A stretch of DNA of 64,000 bases from Stichopus chloronotus (Eukaryota; Echinodermata; Holothuroidea; Aspidochirotida; Stichopodidae): positions 33,577,405-33,641,404 of the forward strand of contig CM037830.1 in assembly GCA_021234535.1 (NCBI GenBank), read 5' to 3'. The notes under the pieces are model-generated. The model did no database searches. It was not told where the DNA came from and saw only the letters and a list, made by a program, of their open reading frames with translations. This document shows positions 49,653 to 61,600 of the stretch, piece after piece (position 1 is the stretch's first letter; each line of letters opens with the position of its first letter). The translations under genes and the position numbers were made by a program.

Positions 49653-52600
49653 GTAATTTAATTAAATGTGGTCATACTGTTTCGGTACGTTAGTCAAAGT
49701 TAGTGTTACCGTTACTTCATAATTGTTAGGCTATAGACCTAGGCCTGACTGTATTGCCAATAATACAGACGCAAGTTCTACCGTTTAGGGTTTAGCCTAA
49801 CCAGACAGCCAGGTAGGAAACATTAAGGAAGCCTCAATACTGCACACGAATAAAAAAAAATGAAAAAAAGAAGAAAACATGCAAGCAGGGAGTAGGCCTA
49901 TAAACTAGTGCAGCCCTCCTCAGTTCTTTTGTTGCACAGTGATGATGCTTTAGAGGGCCAAACACTTTTTTGATTGAACGTCAGAGTCAGACACAGGGTT
50001 AGCGCTAGCTTTAAAAAATAGGGGGGGGGGGGGGGGAATTCCCCCCTTTGTCAAATTTTTTGGGGGATTTGAAAATATTGGGGAGGGGAGAGAATTTGTA
50101 CAATGGACTCCCACCTGGCTCTTGGAGATAAAACCTGCCTCATTTGTTTTGACAGTCGATAATACTGAGCACCATGTTGCCTAAAGGATTATCAGATAAG
50201 AAATGATTTTTAATAAACCTAAAATTACCTGAGAGCTGAAGAAAGAGAATGACATTTCCGTTAAATCGTGTTTGAAACGTTTATTAAAAACTTGTTGTTC
50301 TATCAAAACTTAGGTAAGAAACCACCTTAGTTTCCCAACCTGCAAATAAGCAACAGTACAGTGTTGAGGGCCTGGCTTGAGCTACAGGTATGACCTGGCC
50401 ATGGCGTACGATTTCTACAGGTTGCTGACTTTGTTTCTGTGTTTTTGTTTTCAGTCTCTTTTACCTGCCAGTACCTTCTTGCCTTCATGGCCTTCCATCT
50501 TTTTTCTTTCCTGGCACGGGGCTTTAGATATTTATGTAGCATAGCCATGATGAGTGATCGGTAACTACTGTTGTAGCCTGGCCCGAGCACTGCATGCATG
50601 CCGTACAGTACCTACTTTAATGCAAAACTTGCGCTCTATTCCATAGTAATAGTATGTGCCAGGTGTATAGCAGTGCTTATATTACTTGCATTGCGAAAGA
50701 TTGTGTCTTTACGTATACGTACGAGGTCAGAATTTGGATACCTGTTGGAATCAGTGTCAGGTCAAATTATGTTCATTTCGTTCATATGTTCGTGCTGTAA
50801 ACACCGGCTGTAAACGCTTAGTGACTGACTCTGGGAGTCATTGCACTGGCAGGGAAAGGTGTTACATTACACATTGACTAGGTACGTTAGTACTCTACAA
50901 TTGTATGCACACTATGCAGTAACGTTAGGCTACGAGTGCAAATGATCACAACACGGGATCAGTTGTGAATGGTTGCATCCGAAATTCATTTATTTTGTTT
51001 ACTTTGTGTACATGAAACAGCAATTTACTTACGCTAATCATATTTTGTGATGTTCTGGCAAAATTGGGTAAAATCAATTTAAAATTTGGTCACAGAAGTC
51101 CGTAAACGTTAATTTCGGAATGAAAATTTTTTTGCGGGAATCCCCCCCTTGGCATATTTTTTTTGTGTGGGAGTTTCGACCAGAGTGCAGAAATCCTGCA
51201 ATCCCGCTGCTAATGCGAACCCTGGTCAGACATACTCCGTAGGCATCGTAGGCTCTAATTTGTGCTAAAGAGAGGTATTTATGGACTAGCTGACATCAAC
51301 TATGTCCAATCTTTGTGAACCTAAGCCTAGGCTACTCATATTACTTGTATGCATGCTTTGCACTACCACCCACCGTCTGCTAGAACTATTGCTAGTATAA
51401 GTAGGCCCACAGTTTTGCTCCTACAGTATTCTGGTATGTACAAGAATGCAGGTCCACTCTTCAAGTCCATACCTTGCAGTTGCATCCGGATGTGCCGATG
51501 CGATGTTAGTCGTTCTCAAAAATCATCTACAGTGGATCACATTGTGATCTATTGTAAATGCCATGGTGACAGCTGTAGTTTCTTTGATTCAAAAAAAGGG
51601 GGATCTCTTGTGTCCTAAAAACTGGCGTCTGATTAGTTTGCTAAATGTGGACTACAAAATCCTCGCAAAATTGCTTCAAATGAGACTGTCCAATATTATG
51701 GGGGACATTATTAATTTATTTCAGGCTTGTGCTGTACCGGGGCATACTTTTCATAGTAATTTGATATTTCTTAGACATATTATTGACTATACTCATATGA
51801 ATAACTTAGGACTTTTTTTGCTTTCAATTGATCAAGAAAAGGCTTTTGATAAAGTTAAATGGTCCTTTCTTTTCAAAATCCTTCGTAGATTGGGATTTGG
51901 AAGCAATTTTGTGAAATGGATTTCCATTCTCTACAATGGAATTCAGAGTTGTTTGTTAATTAATGGAGAATTGTCTAAACCTATTGGCATTTATCGAGGG
52001 GTAAGACAAGGCTGTCCTCTGTCCCCTCTTTTGTATGTACTCGTCATTGAACCTTAAGCATGTTACATTAATATCAGTGACCAGATCGAAGGATTCTCTC
52101 TGCCTTTGGGAAAGAACAAAAAGATCAAGTTTATTCAGTATGCAGATGATGCAACTTGCGTCACCTCAGATGTTAATGATATTCATATGTTTATTAAAGC
52201 CTTTGGGCTATTTCAGAAGGCTATGGGGGCCTCTATTAATTTAGAGAAAACTCAGGGACTTAAATTAGGAACAATAGCTTCAAAGCACATCCCAGTTGAT
52301 TTGTAGTGGAGTGATTCTACCATTAAAATTAATGGCATTTGTTTTGGTTCCAACAATGCTGTCCACCAGAATTGGTCAAGCAAAGTTAAGATAATAGCTA
52401 GGACAAATTTATGGAAAACTGCAAATTTGTCCCTTGTTGGCAAAGTAGTGGTCATTAATACACTCCTTTATCCTTTGTTGTATTTTATTGCCCTAGTCTT
52501 TTCAATGCCAGAGTCATTTTCAAAGGAAGTAATAGAACAATCTTTGCGTTCATTTGGGGTGACAAAAAACCTGATCTTGTCAACCGGAAAGCACTGTTTT

Positions 52601-55600
52601 TGCCCATAAAAGATGGTGGGTTAAATCTGGATAATCTTAGAGACAAGATGGATGCCCTCCTAGTTAAACCTAGCTGTTCGCTGTATTGGTTAGTGGTGCA
52701 ATCCCTGTTCATCTTACACTTGCAAGTTACTTTACCGCTAAGATACTTCCCAGGCTATTTCCACAAGTTTGGTCTAACTCTAGCCCTAATGCCGAAGTGT
52801 GTACTAAGCACCTGTCATATGCATGTCATGTTATCACGAAACTATTTCATCTTAACAATGAGTTCACTTCTGCTTGTACGCACGCAAAAGATATTGCTGA
52901 TCTTCTTCGTGATCCAAATGTGAGTATTGCTTGTATCGAGCGAAACCCAACTTTTCCTTGGGGTCAGATTTGGAAATTAGCTTTCCACCCAATGTTAGAT
53001 AATAAGTTGAAAGACTTTCAATGGCGAATAGCTCATGGTGTTCTTTTCACTGGGGCAAGGATAAGTAAGTGGGAAATGTTGGGTGGAATCTGTCCAATGC
53101 ATGACTGTGTGCACATCGAATCCCTCGAGCATATTTTTTGGGACTGCCCCAAAGTGAAAGCAGTCTTATTATGGCTTAATCAAGTACTTTATTTTGTTGA
53201 TAATAAGCAGTTTCATATGAATGCAAGATTTTTCTTATACAGTGTAAATGTTCCTAAGATAGCTAAAGCCGTGTTTGATCGTCTTTGGTTCATTGTAATG
53301 GTGACAAAGTACACTATTTGGAAGTCTAGATGCATGCATATTTTCGAGTCTACTTTGCAAACAACCAACTCTTTAATCTCTTCGATAATTAAATACCTCG
53401 AAATTTGAGTCAAAGCCGATAAGGAGAGGTACAGCAGTAAAAAATTCCAGAGAATTTGGACAGCTGGGAATTCCTTGGTAAGCCTAAACAATGGAGACCT
53501 TTCGTTTAATTTCCACAGCTCGAAAGGGTATGGCAAAGAATATTTCGTACCGTAAAGTAAGCTAAATGAAAGTTACTGTCATTAGTGTAAGTGCTTGTGT
53601 CTTTTTCAAAGTTTTGTATGTTCATAGTGTACATGCAAATAGTTAAAACAAAGAGTGCTTCCTTCCACTTAAAAAGATATTGTAACATAAGTAGCAGAAA
53701 ATTTCAATGATGGAAAGGTAATGTTATATTAAATTAAAAAGGCTGTAAATACTTGTAAATATTATATTTATTTTCCACTCTTTGTTAAGTAAATGTACAC
53801 TTTTGTATATAACATGAGGACGAAAATAAAGTTTTTCCTTCACAAAAAAAAATGCTTTGGTGATAAGATACCAAACAGCAGTCATCTTGTTACAAATTTT
53901 GACTCTGCATCCAAGCCCCTGCAAATCCACCCAGGGAATCCTTGGAATGGAATACTTTTAGATGAGGTTTCACATGTATCAACAAAAAATGTTGATCCAA
54001 GCAACTGTGCTCCCCCCAGGGATGCTTGGAGAGGGCTGTTCCTATTGAAAATGTTTCATTTTTGACTCTCCCATTTGAGCATCTTAAATCCACCCATGAA
54101 ATTGTTGCAGAAGAGCAAAGAAAATACAAACAGTTCCACATGTGAAACTGCTCCTATCATGCACCTCCATGTTCTGGTCAACACACGTCCCAAGTTTCTC
54201 TCGTTTTGTGGGTTTAACCTGCATTTGAACAACCCAAACCCGTTGACCCGTGCAACCCTCTTAGAAAGCTGCATTTCAAATCTCTGCAGTCATTGGAGAG
54301 CCATGCACAAATATCAAGCATTGTAAACTTACTGGCAACTTCTAACTCTACACACGAACTCAATGATTTCATAGAACAGTACATTTTACTGCTTGCACTG
54401 CAATGCATCTTTCCAGTGCTATGTTTGTTGTCGCAATGTGATAACCTTTGTAGCAGGTATAACAGTTGAATAAGTAAGCTCTTCTACCAAATATTTCAAC
54501 AGCGATGTTGGCAGTCGAGTATAATTATGCCTTGGAATCATAAAACCAAAAACAAATGCCTTCTTCGCCTGTTAAGGACAGGGACTGCGACCTCGAGAAG
54601 TTGTGTTGACTGATTTGCTAAAAAAGTGCCACCATTTGCATTAGGACACTTGTAAAATTCAAAAATTTTCCAAAAGGGTTTAACCCAGGCCAGTGGTCCC
54701 CAATGGACAGGTCAGAGGTGGACTTGCACCTACTGTAGTCTCTCCATAATGGATTGCAATGGATTAAAACTCATTGAGATTTTCACTTCGCATCTGTGCA
54801 TCTGGATGCTCAGATGCAACCATCCACTGACCCTGCATTTTTATACTCCTTGTTCTTACTGTAATTCTATGTAGGACTGGAATAATCACCCATACTCTGC
54901 ATGTCCCTAAGTCATCCCAATCCTGTGAAATTTTTTGTTAATTCCCTGAGAGTTTGACTGACCACGTGGTACATCTGTGGTGAATTCCCTCCAGGATGTC
55001 TTGCCGTCTCTAAGAGGGAGAAGACTCCTGTGCTATAACTCAAGGCTCGATTGTTAGAGATCTACGTGGGTGGTGGTGTTTAGTTTGAACACAAACAGTA
55101 ACCACAAAAAATTTCTCAGAAACACCTTTTTCACATAAATACTGTATTCCACCAATGACTAACAAGACTAACAATGGTAACTAGTATCCTCGGGAAGCCA
55201 AGTAATAATCGATCTCCACTTGAGGTTAACTACGTCAACCCGATTTTCAAGTAAGTTGTTCAGTGCCCTGGCAGTGGTGGTTGTTTTTATTTGAACACTT
55301 GAGCCAAACTTTAGGCAAAAGTTTAACTTATTTATGTGAGTTTTGGCCGTCTCGCTAGCTAAATGCAGACGGTAACAATAATATGTTTTGGCTTCTGCCA
55401 GTCGATCAGAGTGACAAATTCAAATGATTTTTTTTTTTTTTTTCATTCAACAATTGGGCTTTTAAATATAAGTCTAGGCATACTGTACCTCATTTCAAGA
55501 ACAAGGATTCAAGTTATCTTATTGATTGATCTAGTCATTTTTTTTTGTCGTAAAATAGTCGAACGTCAGCCAGCATGTGTGGAATACCTTTTCAGTGATT

Positions 55601-58600
55601 TGCATGGTGAAGTCGTCAGTACTAGTTCTTTTCAGCACAGTATTACGCAGTTGTTAGAGGTGTTTAAACTTAAAGTACAATTTGAAATAATAAGTCACTA
55701 CACTGTAATTCTAAGTTACTATGGCTTTTCTACTGTTTGGTGTGGAAAGATTGTTGACAATGCTTACAATAAACTAGATTCCTTTTTCATCTCTTGCTTC
55801 AGGGATACAGTATATGCCACTCTCTTGTGAACACTAACGATTATCATACATGTATGTGCAGAACGTACAGTGTATTACAATTTACAATATTTTGAAGTTG
55901 TGACCTACTGTATTCGTACAACTGTGCACAGGTGTGGGAAGAACAACAGCATTTAGAATCGAACGTTTTTCATTTTTGCCTTTAGATTTTAGATACCAGC
56001 GATCTGGAAATTGAAGGTGTAGAGAACGTTGCAAACTCTGAGAAGTTGAAGTTTCAGCTCAAAGATCGTCACAAGTGCCTGGGAACCCCACTGGAGATCA
56101 TTCTTCCATCTGATGTCCAGAAAAAGTAAGGCAATTGATTTCTATAAACATGAGAGATACTGGATAGTGCATGTTCTTGTGTTCAACACACACGAATTGG
56201 AGGAGCGGAAACTTTTATTGTGAAGTTGGTAGTTTTGTTCACCACCTTTGATGTGCCCTTAACAGCAAACCATTACATAGTCTTCATTTTATCTGGTGGA
56301 GATCACTGTATAGACAAAGTAAACATTCTCAAACACACTTTCTATACAGGCACAGTACTGTACATATTACCTGGGGTCAGAAATGGCCGGTTTTTTCGTT
56401 TGCGTGGAGCGTCAAGCGTACTGGATAATGTTTGCTTGAAAACACCTCCCAGATCACCAGAAATTGCATTTTATAGTCTGTTTGAATTACACCTGAGCAT
56501 TCTCAATATTCACTCATTTTGTTTATTTCAAAATGTGATAGTTGGGCCAAATTAATCATGGCATGTGACTACGAATCCTCCAATCAGATGTAAAGGAATT
56601 AATAAGATGTTTTTTAAATACCGTTTATATGTGTGATATGCTGGACACACAGAACTGCTTGGACTTCTTACACTGTAGATTAACCCAATCAGCTGTTTAT
56701 AAAATTTCTAACAAGAACCAACACTTTTTTTTTCTTGTGAACTTAATGTCATGCTCTGTAAGTATATACTGTAATTGTGCTTGAAGTAAACAAGTATTGC
56801 ATTGTATGCTTCATTATGTTGATAGTAATGTTATTGTAAAATTACCATTTTCTAGGGACAGCAAAGTCAGCATAAAGATAACTTACAAGACATCTCCAAC
56901 AGCAACAGCCGTTCAATGGCTGACACCTGCTCAAACCGCTGGCAAGAAGCATCCATACCTATTCAGCCAATGTCAGGTACTGTAATTCGGGGAATCTTGT
57001 CATACTCATTTGGGCAAAGTTTACTGTTTGTAGAAATACCAAAATTGAGTGATCTTGAGTACTTTTTTTACAGTAAATCTCTCACTATATCTTCAAGGAG
57101 TACTGCATGTTCTAATGTAGTCAAGATGCGGTGTCTGAATGAAGCCTTTACAAACATCATTTTGAACTTACTGGTTCATTGTGAAAGAGGAGGTGTTCAT
57201 TAGAACAAAACAAATCTATCTATTCTATGTTCTTGACTTGACCTTCAAAGAGATCAGTACTATTAACATCATGTACTGTATGCATTCTGCTCTGTAAGGT
57301 ATTTTCTGTAAATACACACTCTGAACTATTGTAGAGCAAATCAAACAACACCCAGGAAGTAGAAAACCACTGAAAATATACAGTAGCCTGAATGAAATAA
57401 CATGTCTCATACTGTTTAAACAGCAATTCAAATGGGCTTCTACTGTATGTAGGCATTTTACTGGATATATATACTACAAACATTGCCAGGTTACACAGTA
57501 CAATTCACTGCACATGTTGTTCTCAGTTTGTAAGCAAAAACATACACCAGGATGATTTTGTTGTTTTAGGATCTCCTTGTTGTAAAGAAAGAAAAAAAAA
57601 TATTTGATGTCATGTGAAAATGTCCCCATCTGTTTATATTATAATGCTATTGGTGAGCACTAGCAATCTCAGAATGTTAGTATATGTAAACCAAAGTGGT
57701 AAACCTAGACCAAATTCTAATTGTGTACAGTATTTCTTTTAGTTCCCCATGAGAATATTTTTAGAGAATTCTGACTGTCTCAGTCTGATCTTTAGTTTGT
57801 TTCATTCATGAGATCTCTGTGCTGTACATGTCATGAACCTTACTGGATGAAAATCAACTATTGTTTTTAAAGACAAAATGTTCCTTGGGACAGTTTTGTT
57901 GATTTTTATGTATGTATGTATATTTATGTATGAGGTGATTTTGAGGAAAGGGTCTCAGTTTCAAGCACAGATATTTAATTAGCTCAACCACTTTCCCCAC
58001 TTTCTTTCTCCATTATTGGCTCTTGAGCAGCGGGGAAAGACATCAGGAGAAAGGAATCTCTCACTATTCTCCCTCATACTATGTATAAAATTTTGAGTGT
58101 GCTGTAGGTGAAGTGTGTTTCCTCTTGGAACTCATGGTCACAACAGGCCTCCCTGGAGTTTAGCACTGCAATCATTCAAGTGAACAAATAATTCCTATAA
58201 AACCTACAAAAAAACCTGTATTAAAAAGTGGGTCATACAGTGTGTGTATCGGAAGATGCCTTTAATTACATGTAATACAAAAAAAAAAAACTATTTGTAT
58301 TTTTGAAAGTTCTGTGAAGTATGAATACTGTTTAGTAAAGAAAAAACAACTGGTACGTGAAAGATTTCAAGTAGCAAAGTGCTTCATGAAGCAAAACAAC
58401 TAAAAGTATGTTACTTTCCAGTTTACCAAATACCAACAACTAGTAATACTGGTACCTAATTTTCCTTTGATTCATACAGATCCACCTATATTTTACTTAT
58501 AGAAAGCCTGAATTTTGAAGAAAATTGGGGGTATACATATTTTGAAACTTTTTAAAATAAAAATCCCCTAGTTTTCTTTTTTTTTTTTTGTACTGGAATG

Positions 58601-61600
58601 ACTGATTCTGGCTAAAGTTGCCTCGTTTACATTGAGGCCAACCACTGTACCCTTTACTACTGAGATTTATATTGAAAATGAAATTTTGTGTCCTATTTTA
58701 TGCAGTGTGTGTATTTTCAGGACTGACATTTTTGTCAGTCATATGTGACTCTTTTTCTTAAGATAAACAGTATAGATTCCTGCATCATTTAACTTCATAT
58801 GTCATGTTTGCCTTCTTTGGGTAGTTGCAGTGTAATCAATGAATTTGGGTGCATCCTCAATAATCCTGAAAAATAGCACTATAACAGTATTTGTTTTTAT
58901 GATGTATCAATGATACATCCTCCAGTATGTGTAGGCCTTTAAGCATGCTTCAGAATTTTCCAAAAATTGGGTATCTTGGAATAGGAAAAAAAACAGAGTC
59001 AGAAATTGAAGCTCGATTCTTTTTTTAGAAGCACAAGATAGTGACTCTACGTAACTTTTCCAAACTCTACAAGTGGCACTGAAAAGACCATCACCATTTG
59101 CAAAAGTAAAAGTGCTGGTATTGTCATTGGCGAGTTATGCTTTTTCGGGACATCTCAACAGACGCAGTGGACTTGACAGTTTTTTTTTTTTTTTTTTTGC
59201 CAATGGTGCAACTGATTATTTGGACTTTCGTTAGTGATGTGAAAGACATTAACAGTCCCTACTATCATGCAGTATGTTACCTGTACTGTATGTGCCAATA
59301 ATACCATAGAAAAGGTTTTCATAAGCTCAAGTATAAAGTACAGTATTACATACTGTATAAGGGCCATGAAGAGAATGTTTGAAGAACCCAGAAGTGAACG
59401 AAATATTGACTGGTATTTGAGCATCTATGACATCAAAGAAAGGACAAAGCTGATGACAGCTGTTACATATTTCTTGCTTTGTAAACTTTTGGTTTGAATA
59501 AGGTGTAAATATATTCAGCTACATCCTCGTTCACTCAGGGAGCCGGGGGGGGGGTAATTTTCGAGTTGAAAAGCCTACTGAATGTACAGTATTTATTTCC
59601 ATCTACAGGCCATCCATGCCAGAAGTCTGATGCCATGCCAAGATACACCCTCAGTGAAATCAACTTATGAAGCCAAGGTTCGTGCAAACCTTCACGAAGC
59701 TCTTACTAACGCAGTCATCTGTGAAAAATAAACAAGAATAATTGACAAAGAAAGAGAGGATGTCAAAATTCTGCAAAAGCATCTAAATATAATAATAAGG
59801 GATTCATCACTTGCAAGTTTACCACCCGTAATATGTAATTTACAAATGGTCTGCTCATTTGCGTGCTATGTTTATTTCACTTTTACTTCGTTGTTTTCAA
59901 AATGCTTTAGATGTTTAACGTTCTGCAAGTCTGTTGTGTATTAACAGTGTCTATAAAAATACATCAGTGCTGAGTTGATTGGCGAATTACTGTGAGTTGA
60001 CTGCATTAGATAGACAGACTCCTCTGGGAGTTGCTATTCCTTGGAAATGTTGGTCTCATGCCCAACTCTGACTGCATAACACTGAGCAATGTTTACCTGT
60101 GTTTGTTGTCTTGTGCCATACATCCCATGAAGTAAAATAAAGCATTTGTTTGAAGTGGTGCTAGGATTAGAACATTTTATCATATTTTTACCCATCCAAT
60201 CACCCACACTTTGGTCTCCTCTATATTTCTGATTGATACCCATTCCCTCACCGCACAACAACCGGAACCTGCACCCCTTTCACACCTCGTCTCCTAACCC
60301 CTTCCTCACCCCTTCCTCACCCCTTCCTCACACTCCTTCCTTAGACTCCCTCCATCCCATCCTTACACCCCATCCTTACGTCCCTTCCTCACACCTCTTC
60401 CAAACACCCCTTCCTTACATCCGCTGCAGGCTACAGGTAATTCACATCATCATGAACTGCATTGTCATTTATTATTAGACCCACCAGCATTGATTTCATT
60501 TCTCTTCAACTTTTACTCTCTGTCCATGGATGTCAAAATTGTACTCAATAGTTTTTACTTCCATTTGTCATGCACAGATTTGAGACTTTTTGAATAATGA
60601 GAACCAATGGTTTGTCTCAGTATTCTTGTGTGAACACATGGATGCCAGACAAAGAATTTCAGCTAACGCATAAAAATGTCTGGGTGATAAAACTTTGGAT
60701 GGTCCTCCAATGGGTGATTTCTCGTATTATGATCAGAGGCAGAGGATATTTTAAAGGAGGAATGGTAGAAGACAGCAGAAGCAAATAATGTTCAAAACTG
60801 CACCACTTGTCTTCATTTTTTTATTCATCCAAGTTTTAATGTTGCCAGAGCTTCTATAAATAGACAGATTTATGGGAGTTTGTAAAACAATTTGAGCCTA
60901 TTGCACTAAAACAAGTGAGAATTCTGCAAGATTCAGTTATTGCTATATTGGCATCCCAAACCTCTAAAGAGAAATTGCAGTAGAATGTGATATTGCTACC
61001 AATCTTGAGACAGTGTCGATTGTAATTATATGTGAAATTAGTGTTAGCGTTAGTGCCAGAAGCTAATGTGGGCATGCAAGGAATATGGTAGGCACATGGA
61101 AAGACAATTTTAAATAGAAACTGCCAGGAAAATGTAGTAAAAAAAGTTTTTCACAACTACTAAATTTATAATGAAGTCCTCCATGAATGGCAACCACGCC
61201 TCTTCTCTTCTCTGACAGGTCACAGTTCCGAGGGACCTTGTGGCCCTGATGAGTGCAGAGAGGTGTGGTGATGAGCCCAGTGCTGATCCATCAGAGAAGA
61301 CCTATCTCTTCAGACAGAAAGTTCCAATCCCCAGCTACCTCCTTGCTGTGGTTGTTGGAAAGCTTGAACACAGGTACGTATCCGGGTCTTTCCTTGTTGC
61401 ACCTGTCTACATACCCCCCTCTTTGTCAATAGCTTCAGCATACTGTTCAGGTCTTCAAGTGTCCCCTCCCCCCATCCTCCCGACAGGCTGACTTTATCTA
61501 CTATTCCTTCTATGTGAAATTTCCTTCTACAGTACTCCACTTTTGATCAGAATCTTTGACTTGCTATCACTTTCCAGGGAGATTATTGTTCCTTAGTGTT

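Larger units (their letters stand above)
49653..55985 (+). other. LTA4H intron 1 (6.3 kb, transposon-rich)
   Basis: Most of the intron is mobile DNA: an hAT element (49994-51224) and a Tx1-like LINE (51570-53850). The rest, about 53864-55985, holds no supported gene. The 155-codon frame at 55363-55830 has no motif. Confidence 0.8.

Noticed and set aside
55363..55830. 155-codon open frame, longest unassigned frame in LTA4H intron 1
   Set aside because: It is hydrophobic and Phe/Ile-rich with a poly-Phe run from a T tract, has no motif, and lies inside an intron.
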